From contig NZ_JARKNA010000001.1 in assembly GCF_029360765.1 (NCBI RefSeq), forward strand, positions 620,001 to 684,000: a stretch of 64,000 nt of DNA. Reading direction: 5' to 3'. This DNA is from Terrimonas pollutisoli. Lineage in GTDB: Bacteria; Bacteroidota; Bacteroidia; Chitinophagales; Chitinophagaceae. The notes under the pieces are model-generated. The model did not search any database, was not told where the DNA came from, and saw nothing but the letters and a program-made list of their open reading frames with translations. The position numbers were made by a program, and so were the translations under genes. Below, one piece after another: positions 26,978 through 35,628 of this stretch. Within the stretch, counting starts at the first letter, position 1. Each line of letters starts with the position of its first letter.

Positions 26978-28447
26978 TTGACCGTGTTATTGCAGGATGT
27001 GTTATATAAAGTTTCGATCAGGTCTGTTGCGGGGAGTACTGCGATAACGGTAGATAATGTGCAGGTTGATTCAAGAAAAGTAAAACAAGGATCATTATTT
27101 ATAGCGGTAAAAGGATCAGGAGCGGATGGTCACCAGTTCATTGACAAGGCAATAGAAAACGGTGCAGTAGCAGTGCTGTGTGAAACGTTGCCTTCTTCAT
27201 TGAAAGAAGGTATTGTATATGTGCAGGCGGAAAACAGTGCGATGGCAGCCGGGTGGGTAGCAAATAATTTTTTTGGCCAGCCATCCGAAAAGCTAAAAGT
27301 GATTGGTGTCACCGGCACCAACGGTAAGACGACAATTGCCACCCTGTTGTTCAAGCTCTTTTCAGGATTGGGTTATAAATGCGGGTTGCTTAGCACAGTT
27401 GAAAATCACATTGGCGATAGAATCGTGCCGGCAACGCATACAACCCCGGATGCTATCAGTTTGAATCAACTACTGAGGCAGATGGCAGATGAGGGATGTT
27501 CACATGTTTTCATGGAAGTCAGTTCACATGCAGTGCACCAGCATCGCATTACGGGTTTAAATTTTGCCGGCGGAGTTTTTAGCAATATCACGCATGATCA
27601 CCTGGATTACCATAAGACATTTGATGAATACATCCGGGTTAAAAAATCTTTTTTTGATTCGCTGCCTTCATCCGCATTTGCGATCAGTAATGCAGACGAC
27701 AAAAGAGGAATTGTGATGTTGCAAAATACAAATGCCCGAAAGTATTTGTACAGTTTGAAGACGCTGACTGATTTTAAAGGAAAGATCATTGAAAATAGTT
27801 TGACCGGGCTGGTGATGACGGTAAATGACCAGGAAGTTCACTTCAGGTTGATCGGTGAGTTTAATGCCTACAATTTACTCGCCACCTATGCGGTGGCAAT
27901 ATGCCTGGGTGAAGAGAAACAGGAAGTGTTGAGATGCCTGAGCCTGTTAACCGGCGCTGAGGGAAGATTCGATTATATGGTATCACCTAAAGAAAGGATA
28001 ATTGCTATCGTTGACTATGCTCATACTCCCGATGCTTTGTTGAATGTGCTGGCAACGATTAAGAAGTTAAAAAAGGGATATGAGCAGGTGATAACGGTAG
28101 TGGGTTGCGGTGGCGATAGGGATAAAACCAAACGGCCTATTATGGGTGAAGCGGCCTGCGAGCATAGTGACCGGGTGATTTTCACCAGTGATAATCCAAG
28201 AAGTGAGGACCCGGCGCAAATCATCAGGGACATGGAAGAAGGGTTGCCGGCAGCTGCAAAAAGAAAGTATATCTCGATTGTGGATAGACGGGAGGCAATT
28301 AAAACGGCGATCAGTTTAGCGAAGCAGGAGGATATCGTTTTGATTGCAGGCAAGGGACATGAGAAATACCAGGAAATAAAAGGTGTGAAGAATCACTTTG
28401 ATGATAAAGAAGTAGTGAGAGAAGTTTTTGAAATACTAGATAAATAG
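26978..28447 (+). CDS. murE: UDP-MurNAc-tripeptide ligase (mDAP-adding)
   Basis: MurE adds the third stem-peptide residue. The ATP site is GVTGTNGKTTIATLLFKL (around 110). The motif DNPRSEDPAQII near residue 407 is the DNPR signature of enzymes that use meso-diaminopimelate. GKGHEKYQEI is the final motif. No ATG fits the N-terminus: TTG 26978 (MTVLLQDVLYKV) or GTG 26984 is the start, and I cannot decide between them. Confidence 0.95.
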   Translation: MTVLLQDVLYKVSIRSVAGSTAITVDNVQVDSRKVKQGSLFIAVKGSGADGHQFIDKAIENGAVAVLCETLPSSLKEGIVYVQAENSAMAAGWVANNFFGQPSEKLKVIGVTGTNGKTTIATLLFKLFSGLGYKCGLLSTVENHIGDRIVPATHTTPDAISLNQLLRQMADEGCSHVFMEVSSHAVHQHRITGLNFAGGVFSNITHDHLDYHKTFDEYIRVKKSFFDSLPSSAFAISNADDKRGIVMLQNTNARKYLYSLKTLTDFKGKIIENSLTGLVMTVNDQEVHFRLIGEFNAYNLLATYAVAICLGEEKQEVLRCLSLLTGAEGRFDYMVSPKERIIAIVDYAHTPDALLNVLATIKKLKKGYEQVITVVGCGGDRDKTKRPIMGEAACEHSDRVIFTSDNPRSEDPAQIIRDMEEGLPAAAKRKYISIVDRREAIKTAISLAKQEDIVLIAGKGHEKYQEIKGVKNHFDDKEVVREVFEILDK

Positions 28448-28494
28448 CAGGAAGTTAAAAAGTTCACAAGTCAAATTGGTATTACCAATACTTG

Positions 28495-28526
28495 TAAACT
28501 AGTAAACGGATAAACTTATAAACCAG
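28495..28526. repeat. (TAAACNNN)4 tandem repeat before mraY
   Basis: Four successive 8-bp units TAAACTAG, TAAACGGA, TAAACTTA, TAAACCAG end 8 bp before the mraY ATG. The same architecture with different variable triplets is at 47052-47083. Confidence 0.75.
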
Positions 28527-28534
28527 AGCAACGC

Positions 28535-29812
28535 ATGTTGTACCATTTATTTGATTGGCTAAGGGAACAGGGAGTAAAATTTCCGGGCAGTGAGCTTTAC
28601 AGGTTCATTACTTTCCGGGTTTTACTGGCCGTATTGCTTTCCTTATTCATCACCATGGTATATGGTAAGAAACTAATCCGTTTTTTACAAAGGAAGCAGA
28701 TAGGTGAAAGTGTAAGGGACCTGGGACTTGCAGGAGAACAAACAAAGAAAGGAACGCCAACCATGGGCGGCATCATTATTATCCTTGCGATATTGATACC
28801 AACGCTTTTACTGGCAAGATTAGATACTGTGTATATCGTCCTGATGTTGGTAGCTACCGTGTGGTTGGGAATAATTGGTTTTGTGGATGATTATTTAAAA
28901 CTGCGGGCCAAAAAAATTGCTCAGCAGCAAGGTATAGCCTATAAGAAAGGGGATAAGGATGGTTTGGCGGGATGGTTTAAAATATTGGGGCAGGTTGGTT
29001 TGGGAGTTACAGTAGGCGCAGTTCTTTATTTTAATAGTGATGTCACAATCTGGCGGGAGTACCAGGGCACTCCCCCGCCTGGTGATACAACAGTAAAAAC
29101 AAGGCAGGTAAATAATCGGACAAAACATTTTGTGGAAACGAAAGAACCGATTACCACTATCCCTTTTGTAAAAAATCATGAATTTAATTACACGAAATTA
29201 TTGCCGGAAGCAATAAGAAAATATTCATGGGCATTGTACATTTTGGTAGTGATATTCATCATCACTGCTGTTTCCAACGGTTCGAATATTACCGATGGCC
29301 TTGATGGATTAGCGACGGGGACATCGGCATTGATCGGTGTTTTGTTGGGAATTTTTGCGTACGCAAGCGGTAACTTCTTTTTCGCCGACTATCTCAATAT
29401 CATGTATATACCGGGATTAGGAGAATTGTCCATATTTATCGCTGCGATGATAGGGGCTTGTATAGGATTTCTTTGGTACAACTCTTATCCGGCGCAGGTA
29501 TTCATGGGTGATACGGGTAGCCTGACCCTGGGTGGAATCATTGCAGCGCTGGCTATCATCGTTCACAAGGAATTGTTGATACCGATTTTCTGCGGAGTGT
29601 TCTTGGTAGAAAATATAAGTGTGATACTGCAGGTCAGTTATTTCAAATACACAAAGAAAAAATTTGGTGAGGGAAGAAGGATCTTTTTAATGAGCCCTTT
29701 ACATCATCATTATCAAAAGAAGGGATATCATGAGGCGAAGATTGTGACGAGGTTTTGGATTGTGACGGTGCTATGTGTGGTGTTGAGCATTGTAACATTG
29801 AAATTAAGGTAA
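28535..29812 (+). CDS. mraY: Phospho-MurNAc-pentapeptide transferase
   Basis: MraY transfers phospho-MurNAc-pentapeptide to undecaprenyl phosphate, giving lipid I. The 425-residue protein has about ten membrane helices. Motifs are [13 protein letters not shown], the acidic [32 protein letters not shown] and the cytoplasmic [18 protein letters not shown] long hydrophilic insertion at residues 160-215, usual in Bacteroidota, makes it longer than the ~360-residue proteobacterial enzyme. Confidence 0.97.
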   Translation: MLYHLFDWLREQGVKFPGSELYRFITFRVLLAVLLSLFITMVYGKKLIRFLQRKQIGESVRDLGLAGEQTKKGTPTMGGIIIILAILIPTLLLARLDTVYIVLMLVATVWLGIIGFVDDYLKLRAKKIAQQQGIAYKKGDKDGLAGWFKILGQVGLGVTVGAVLYFNSDVTIWREYQGTPPPGDTTVKTRQVNNRTKHFVETKEPITTIPFVKNHEFNYTKLLPEAIRKYSWALYILVVIFIITAVSNGSNITDGLDGLATGTSALIGVLLGIFAYASGNFFFADYLNIMYIPGLGELSIFIAAMIGACIGFLWYNSYPAQVFMGDTGSLTLGGIIAALAIIVHKELLIPIFCGVFLVENISVILQVSYFKYTKKKFGEGRRIFLMSPLHHHYQKKGYHEAKIVTRFWIVTVLCVVLSIVTLKLR

Positions 29813-30051
29813 AAACAAGGATATAGTTTTTAGGAACGGATTTTTTGAAAAACCACGCCAGCTGCTATCGAACCCCTTTGAAGATTGTACTCTGATGTGA
29901 AGTAATTGTGAGACTATTGCAAAGTTGATACTTGTGAAGAACCATTTTTTCCTAACCGCTGAGAAACTAACATAAGTTGAATCATGTGCTGTTGCAACAG
30001 GCAGCACCAAAAATGGATGAAGGCTGAGATTGAAGCCGGATCAAGTGACCT

Positions 30052-31392
30052 ATGAGCAAACACATCATCATATTGGGTGGAGGTGAAAGCGGTGTTGGTG
30101 CCGCCATCCTTGCGAAGCAAATGGGATATGATGTATTCGTTTCAGACCAAAGTTCTTTGAAGGATAATTATCGTAACGATTTGGTACAGGCAGGTATTGA
30201 ATTTGAAGAAGGGCAACAGGATGAGGCACGAATTCTTTCGGCGGATGAAGTAATGAAAAGCCCGGGCATTCCTGAAAAAAATGAGTTGGTTAAAAAAATC
30301 AGGGCCAGGGGTATTGAGATCATCAGTGAAATTGAATTGGCCTACCGCTTCAAGGGCGAAAGCAAGATTATAGCCATTACCGGCAGCAATGGGAAAACAA
30401 CCACTACTGCTTTGACCTACCATATCTGTAAGAAAGCGGGATTGGATTGCGCCCTTGTAGGAAACATTGGTTATTCTTTTGCCCGCCAGGTTGCTGAAGA
30501 TCCGAAGCCACTATACGTAGCAGAGATCAGCAGCTTTCAACTGGACGATATTAAAACGTTCAGACCTGATATCGCCATTCTCACAAATATTACCGAAGAT
30601 CACCTGGACCGTTACGATTACAAATTTGAAAATTATATCCGGAGCAAATTTCGCATCGCTATGAACCAGCAGCCAAATGATCATTTCATTTATTGCGCCG
30701 ATGACGAAGTCACGATGAAATATATTAATGAGCAAAACATTCACTCAAACCAACTGCCAATCAGTATGAAAACAGAACTATCAAAAGGAGCATTTATTAA
30801 AGACGGGGACATGTACGTAAGAACGGGAGAAGAATTTACCAGTATGAGTGTATATGATTTTGCCCTGAAAGGAAAACACAATCAATACAACACGATGGCG
30901 GCTTGCGTAGCAGGAGCGACGATGGATATCCGCAAAGAAAAAATCAGGGAAGCGGTGCAGGACTTCCAGGGATTGGAACATCGGATGGAGCCTGTGGCAA
31001 CGATCCGTGGTGTTGAGTTTATCAATGACAGCAAGGCGACCAACGTGAATTCTACCTGGTATGCATTGGAGAGCATGACGAAGCCAACGATCTTAATTCT
31101 AGGTGGAGTGGATAAGGGAAATGATTATTCATTAATTGAAGAGTTGGTAAAAGAAAAAGTAAAGGCGATCATTTGCCTGGGAGTTGACAACCGGAAAATT
31201 CACGAGGCTTTTGGAAATATCGTGAGCACTATTGTGAATACAGATAATGCCATAGATGCTGTGCAGGCTTCTTTTCATTTTTCGGCTAAAGGTGATGTGG
31301 TGTTGTTAAGCCCGGCCTGCGCCAGTTTTGATTTGTTTAAAAATTATGAGGATCGGGGAAACCAGTTTAAGAAAGCGGTGAAAGAGTTGTAA
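30052..31392 (+). CDS. murD: UDP-MurNAc-L-alanine-D-glutamate ligase
   Basis: MurD adds D-glutamate to UDP-MurNAc-L-Ala. Motifs: N-terminal Rossmann GGGESGVGAAILAKQMGYDV, MKSPGIPEKN, ATP loop ITGSNGKTTTTAL (around 110), EISSFQLDDIK, NITEDHLDRY, HRMEPVATIRGVEFINDSKATN, ILGGVDKGNDY and LLSPACASFDLFKNYEDRG. The 239-bp gap to mraY (29813-30051) holds no gene that I can support. Confidence 0.97.
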   Translation: MSKHIIILGGGESGVGAAILAKQMGYDVFVSDQSSLKDNYRNDLVQAGIEFEEGQQDEARILSADEVMKSPGIPEKNELVKKIRARGIEIISEIELAYRFKGESKIIAITGSNGKTTTTALTYHICKKAGLDCALVGNIGYSFARQVAEDPKPLYVAEISSFQLDDIKTFRPDIAILTNITEDHLDRYDYKFENYIRSKFRIAMNQQPNDHFIYCADDEVTMKYINEQNIHSNQLPISMKTELSKGAFIKDGDMYVRTGEEFTSMSVYDFALKGKHNQYNTMAACVAGATMDIRKEKIREAVQDFQGLEHRMEPVATIRGVEFINDSKATNVNSTWYALESMTKPTILILGGVDKGNDYSLIEELVKEKVKAIICLGVDNRKIHEAFGNIVSTIVNTDNAIDAVQASFHFSAKGDVVLLSPACASFDLFKNYEDRGNQFKKAVKEL

Positions 31393-31412
31393 CCCCCATC
31401 CCCTAAAGGGGT
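31393..31412. repeat. CCCCTAAAGGGG palindrome between murD and ftsW
   Basis: CCCCCATCCCCTAAAGGGGT directly follows the murD stop codon. An inverted partner lies at 31485-31507 inside ftsW; the two could pair over about 70 nt in the mRNA around the ftsW start. Confidence 0.75.
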
Positions 31413-31449
31413 GAAAAGAAATCGTGAAATATCTATTCGGAATAACGAA

Positions 31450-32730
31450 ATGAACTATACATCAAACATAGAACAAAATTCAATCCCCCCCTTTAAGGGA
31501 TGGGGGCAAAATTTTACTCACAAAACCAAAGGTGATAAAGTGATTTGGGCTTTAGTGGTGTTACTGGCATTGGTGTCTTTATTAGCGGTGTATAGTGCTA
31601 CTGGCTCGCTGGCCTATAAAAATTATAAAGGCAATACTGAAGTTTATTTATTTAAACAGATCGCTTTTATCATCATTGGCATATTGGTTGTATACTTTGC
31701 GCATCTTGTGAATTATACGTTGTATTCAAGAGTTGCCACCATCATGTTTTTGCTGATTATTCCTTTACTAATATATACGTTGTTTTTTGGAGTTAGAATG
31801 AATGAAGGAAGCCGGTGGATAAGATTGCCGCTGATCAATATGACGATGCAAACTTCTGATTTAGCCAAGTTGGCTTTGTTCATGTACCTGGCACGACTGT
31901 TAAGTAAGAAGCAGGATGTGATCAAGGATTTTAAAAAAGGGTTTTTGCCGGTCATGATACCTATCGGAATCATTTGCTTGCTGATTGCCCCTGCTAATTT
32001 ATCAACGGCTTTGTTGTTAGGAGCCAGTTGTATGATGCTGTTGTTTATTGGCCGGGCAAGAGCAAAACATTTATTACTGGTGATTGGAATAGCCATGGTT
32101 CCCATCTTGTTCCTCATCATTGCAGCAGTTGCCAATCATAAATCAAAAAATGAAGAGACAGTTGCAGTGGCAAAATCTTCGTCAGGTTTATTTGGCCGGG
32201 TAGAAACATGGATTGGTCGTGTTGAAAACTTCATCTACGGAGGGAAGGAAGCTGATAATGATGAAATGTACCAGGTGAACCAGGCAAAGATTGCTATTGC
32301 ACAAGGAGGAATTTTGGGTGTGGGACCCGGCAATAGTACAACAAGAGATTACCTGCCGCAGGCGTATAATGATTTCATCTTTGCGATCATTATTGAAGAG
32401 TATGGTTTTGTTGGCGGCGTGTTCATTGTGTTTGTCTACCTGGTCTTTCTATACAGGTGTATAAGAATTTTTAAACGTTGTCCCTATGCGTTTGGAGCGT
32501 TCCTGGCTTTGGGGCTAAGTTTTACATTGGCCATACAGGCCATAGCCAATATGGCTGTAACGGTAAATCTTTTCCCGGTAACAGGTGTAACACTGCCATT
32601 GGTAAGTATGGGTGGATCAAGTTTCATTTTCACCTGCCTTGCCATTGGAATTATTTTAAGCGTGGCGAGGAACGTGGAGCAGTTAGAGGGAAAATCCACA
32701 AACCTTCCGCCGGCTGGCGGAGAGGCTTAA
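31450..32730 (+). CDS. ftsW: Lipid II polymerase / divisome protein FtsW
   Basis: FtsW is the SEDS glycosyltransferase that polymerises septal peptidoglycan with FtsI. About ten membrane helices; motifs VYSATGSLAYKNYKG, NEGSRWIRLPLINMTMQTSDLAKLALFMYLARLL, GGILGVGPGNSTTRDYLPQAYNDFIFAIIIEEYGF and GVTLPLVSMGGSS. The start ATG 31450 is preferred to GTG 31411, which lies in a repeat. Residues IPPFKGWGQN near the N-terminus and the last LPPAGGEA are encoded by interspersed palindromes, so both ends appear remodelled. Confidence 0.95.
   Translation: MNYTSNIEQNSIPPFKGWGQNFTHKTKGDKVIWALVVLLALVSLLAVYSATGSLAYKNYKGNTEVYLFKQIAFIIIGILVVYFAHLVNYTLYSRVATIMFLLIIPLLIYTLFFGVRMNEGSRWIRLPLINMTMQTSDLAKLALFMYLARLLSKKQDVIKDFKKGFLPVMIPIGIICLLIAPANLSTALLLGASCMMLLFIGRARAKHLLLVIGIAMVPILFLIIAAVANHKSKNEETVAVAKSSSGLFGRVETWIGRVENFIYGGKEADNDEMYQVNQAKIAIAQGGILGVGPGNSTTRDYLPQAYNDFIFAIIIEEYGFVGGVFIVFVYLVFLYRCIRIFKRCPYAFGAFLALGLSFTLAIQAIANMAVTVNLFPVTGVTLPLVSMGGSSFIFTCLAIGIILSVARNVEQLEGKSTNLPPAGGEA
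31485..31507. repeat. CCCTTTAAGGG palindrome inside the ftsW 5' coding region
   Basis: A C-run, TTTAAGGGATGGGGGC; reverse complement of the element at 31393-31412 with few differences. It encodes PPFKGWG ahead of the conserved KTKGDKVIWAL of FtsW. Confidence 0.75.
32704..32723. repeat. CCGCCGGCTGGCGG palindrome forming the ftsW 3' end
   Basis: TTCCGCC/GGCGGA-type inverted repeat, relative of 15193-15212. It encodes the final LPPAGGEA of FtsW. Confidence 0.7.
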
Positions 32731-32737
32731 AAAGAAA

Positions 32738-32773
32738 ACCCTCCCGACCTCCCTAAAGGGAGGCTTTAGGGAG
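32738..32773. repeat. CCCTAAAGGGAGG repeat between ftsW and murG
   Basis: ACCCTCCCGACCTCCCTAAA is followed by GGGAGGCTTTAGGGAG. It is another member of the CCCTTTAGGG family in the ftsW-murG gap. Confidence 0.75.
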
Positions 32774-32853
32774 ACTCTGATTAGAATGAAGTTCAAGAGT
32801 GATGGGTGAGAGTATTGAAAGGTGTAAGAAAGTTTTTTTATAAGTTAACTAAA

Positions 32854-33993
32854 ATGAGTGAACGATATAGCGATAGTGAGGCATCTGGCCCCCCCTTTAG
32901 GGGGCGGGGGGGGCGAATTATCATAGCGGGTGGCGGAACTGGCGGACATATTTTTCCGGCGATTGCAATTGCCAATGCGTTGAAAAATATCGATGCGAAC
33001 ATTGAGATCCTGTTTGTTGGGGCAAAGGGAAAAATGGAAATGGAAAAAGTGCCACAAGCAGGATACAAGATAGAAGGGCTGGATATAGCAGGATTCAACC
33101 GTAGTTCTTTGATAAAAAATATCGGCTTGCCATTTAAATTGGTAAAGAGCTTTTTCCAGGTAAGAAAAATTGTGAATCAATTTAAGCCGGATGCGGCTAT
33201 TGGAGTCGGCGGTTATTCCAGTTTTCCTGTACTACGCTATGCACAGGCAAAAGGAATACCCACATTTATTCATGAATCCAACTCCTTTGCTGGTAAGTCA
33301 AATATGTTATTGGGGAAAAAAGCTACAAAAGTGTTTACCGGTACAGAAGGAATGGAAAAATTTTTTCCAGCCGACAAGATCATGGTGACAGGTAATCCCG
33401 TGAGAAGTACGATTGCGCAAACAGCAATAACGAGGGCAGAAGGGATTAAATTCTTTTCGCTGGATGAAAATAAAAAAACGGTGCTTGTTGTCGGCGGCAG
33501 TCTTGGAGCAAAATCGATCAATGAAGCTATCGGGAAAAGTATAGATGAACTAATAAACGCCGGGTTGCAACTAATCTGGCAAACCGGAAAACCTTATGCT
33601 GCGAAAGCCAAAGAGCATACAGCAGGAAAATCATCTGTTTGGGTAAATGAGTTTATTACACAAATGGAATATGCGTATGCTGCAGCTGATATAGTGGTGG
33701 CCCGTGCGGGTGCCATGACAGTAGCTGAATTATGTGTTGTTAAAAAGCCCGTTTTATTCGTACCCTACCCATTTGCGGCCGAAGATCACCAAACAGTGAA
33801 TGCAAAACAATTGGTGAATAAAAACGCCGCTTTGATGATCAAAGATGATGAGGCACCCGACAAACTGGTGCCAATGACGATCCAGCTGGCAAAAGATGAA
33901 ACTCGTCAGCTGGAAATGAAAAAAAATATTTCTGCACTGGCTATTAGTGACGCAGACAAACGAATAGCCGAAGAAATATTGAAATTGGCTTAG
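32854..33993 (+). CDS. murG: UDP-GlcNAc:lipid I N-acetylglucosaminyltransferase
   Basis: MurG converts lipid I to lipid II. The N-domain loop RIIIAGGGTGGHIFPAIAIANAL, GVGGYSSFPVLRYAQAKGIPTFIHESN, VVGGSLGAKSIN and ARAGAMTVAELCVVKKPVLFVPYPFAAEDHQTVNA are all present. The start is taken as ATG 32854 (MSERYSDSEAS); GTG 32806 is possible. Residues GPPFRGRGGR between this start and the conserved loop are encoded by a C-run/TTTAG/G-run palindrome (32888-32914). Confidence 0.95.
   Translation: MSERYSDSEASGPPFRGRGGRIIIAGGGTGGHIFPAIAIANALKNIDANIEILFVGAKGKMEMEKVPQAGYKIEGLDIAGFNRSSLIKNIGLPFKLVKSFFQVRKIVNQFKPDAAIGVGGYSSFPVLRYAQAKGIPTFIHESNSFAGKSNMLLGKKATKVFTGTEGMEKFFPADKIMVTGNPVRSTIAQTAITRAEGIKFFSLDENKKTVLVVGGSLGAKSINEAIGKSIDELINAGLQLIWQTGKPYAAKAKEHTAGKSSVWVNEFITQMEYAYAAADIVVARAGAMTVAELCVVKKPVLFVPYPFAAEDHQTVNAKQLVNKNAALMIKDDEAPDKLVPMTIQLAKDETRQLEMKKNISALAISDADKRIAEEILKLA
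32888..32914. repeat. CCCCTTTAGGGGG repeat inside the murG 5' coding region
   Basis: A seven-base C run, TTTAG, then G-rich sequence in the first codons of murG. It encodes GPPFRGRGG, immediately before the nucleotide-binding loop. Confidence 0.75.
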
Positions 33994-33994
33994 A

Positions 33995-35422
33995 ATGAAA
34001 AAAGATTCAGATACTGTCCTTATGAACACTCCCTTTCCAGGAAGTGACGAAATCCGTGAAGTCTATTTTATCGGTATTGGAGGGATTGGTATGAGTGCTA
34101 TTGCCAGGTTCTTTCATTCAAAAGGAGTAAAAGTGAGTGGTTATGATAAAACACCCACCAGGCTGACAAAGGAATTAGAGGCAAGTGGTATCGCTATTCA
34201 CTACGAGGAGAATATTGAGAAGATACCGAAAGAGGCGCAACTGGTAGTGTATACACCGGCCGTACCAAAGGACCATAAGGAGCTGCTGTTTTACCAGCAG
34301 CAGGGAAGCAAAGTGGTGAAGCGAAGTGATGTACTGCAAATGATATCTGAAAGTTCTTTTAATATCTGCATTGCCGGCACCCATGGAAAAACGACAATCA
34401 CTACCATGGTTGCTCATTTGTTGCGGGACAGCGGTTTTGGATGCAACGCATTTTTAGGAGGGATATCGGTAAACTACGGGACAAACTTTTGGAGCGATCC
34501 AAAAAATGTTTGTGTGATTGAAGCAGATGAATACGATAGAAGTTTTTTGAAATTAAGCCCGGATATAGCGATCATTTCAGCAATGGATGCAGATCATCTC
34601 GATATATATGGAACGGCCGAGTCAGTCGAGCAGGCTTTTATCGATTTCAGCAGAAGAGTGAAACCCGGTGGCTTGCTGATCCGGCAATTTGGTTTGAAAC
34701 GCGGAAAGGAATTGGGTGGGGACAGACAGTTGACCTATAGTTTACAAAATGATGCGGCCGATGTGTATGCTGCGAATATCAGGATGATGAATGGCAGCTA
34801 CGAGTTTGATGTAATAATGAAGGATAAGATGCTGGACAATGTAGTGTTGAATATGGGCGGCATGCATAATGTGGAGAATGTAATTGCGGCGATTACAGCA
34901 GCCAGTTCTTTGGGAATAGAAAATGAAAAGATAAAAGCAGCAGTTGCTTCCTTCAGGGGTGTAAAGCGCAGGTTTGAATATATCATCAAGACGAATGAAT
35001 TGGTTTATGTAGACGATTATGCTCATCACCCCGAAGAGTTAAGGGCATTGATCACTGGTGCGAAAACATTGTTTAAAGGGAAAAAAAGCACCATCATTTT
35101 TCAACCGCACTTGTACACAAGAACCAGAGACTTTGCGGATGGGTTTGCAGAAGTGCTGAGTATGGCCGATGAGGTGATCCTGTTACCGATTTATCCTGCA
35201 AGGGAATTGCCGATAGAAGGGATAACGAGTGAATTGCTATTGGAAAAAATAGCGAACCTTAAAAAATCTGTCAAAACAAAAGATGAAGTGATGGAATGGA
35301 TAAAAAATGATTATAAAAAAAACATCGATAAGGAGTCGGGCAATCTTTTGATAACCGCAGGAGCAGGCGATATAGATACGCTGGTGGAAAAAATAAGAGC
35401 TAGTCTGAACCAGGATTTGTAA
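33995..35422 (+). CDS. murC: UDP-MurNAc-L-alanine ligase
   Basis: MurC begins stem-peptide synthesis. The start ATG 33995 lies one base after the murG stop, indicating translational coupling. Motifs: IGIGGIGMSAIARFFHSKG, ATP loop IAGTHGKTTITTMVAHLLR (around 125), CVIEADEYDRSFLKL, DADHLDIYGTAESVEQAF, RRFEYIIKTNELVYVDDYAHHPEE and FQPHLYTRTRDFADGFAEVL. It is out of biochemical order (after murG), as is usual in this cluster. Confidence 0.97.
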   Translation: MKKDSDTVLMNTPFPGSDEIREVYFIGIGGIGMSAIARFFHSKGVKVSGYDKTPTRLTKELEASGIAIHYEENIEKIPKEAQLVVYTPAVPKDHKELLFYQQQGSKVVKRSDVLQMISESSFNICIAGTHGKTTITTMVAHLLRDSGFGCNAFLGGISVNYGTNFWSDPKNVCVIEADEYDRSFLKLSPDIAIISAMDADHLDIYGTAESVEQAFIDFSRRVKPGGLLIRQFGLKRGKELGGDRQLTYSLQNDAADVYAANIRMMNGSYEFDVIMKDKMLDNVVLNMGGMHNVENVIAAITAASSLGIENEKIKAAVASFRGVKRRFEYIIKTNELVYVDDYAHHPEELRALITGAKTLFKGKKSTIIFQPHLYTRTRDFADGFAEVLSMADEVILLPIYPARELPIEGITSELLLEKIANLKKSVKTKDEVMEWIKNDYKKNIDKESGNLLITAGAGDIDTLVEKIRASLNQDL

Positions 35423-35486
35423 GATGTATGAGATTATTGGGAAAGTGTGTCGCAGAAGGCGATAAGAAGGATTTAACAATTGAAAT

Positions 35487-35608
35487 GAGCTCCGTAGGGG
35501 CGACATATAGGTGGAAGAAAGGACAATAATTACCAGTAAGCTCCGGTAGGTGCGACATATTGGTAGAAAGAATTAAAGAACGAGCTGAGCTCCGTAGGAA
35601 CGACATAT
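35487..35608. repeat. Three 22-bp repeats at ~50-bp spacing between murC and ftsQ
   Basis: GAGCTCCGTAGGGGCGACAT at 35487, AGCTCCGGTAGGTGCGACAT at 35539 and GAGCTCCGTAGGAACGACAT at 35587, each followed by AT. The spacers of about 28 bp are themselves alike and purine-rich (GTGGAAGAAAGGACAA, TGGTAGAAAGAATTAA). Confidence 0.8.
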
Positions 35609-35628
35609 AAAATAGAGAGATAGTAAAA

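Noticed and set aside
29813..30051. Regulatory RNA between mraY and murD
   Set aside because: The 239-bp gap shows no stable hairpin series or known riboswitch pattern on inspection; nothing can be supported.
35487..35608. Possible CRISPR array
   Set aside because: Only three units; the spacers resemble each other, repeat differences are high, and no cas gene is near.
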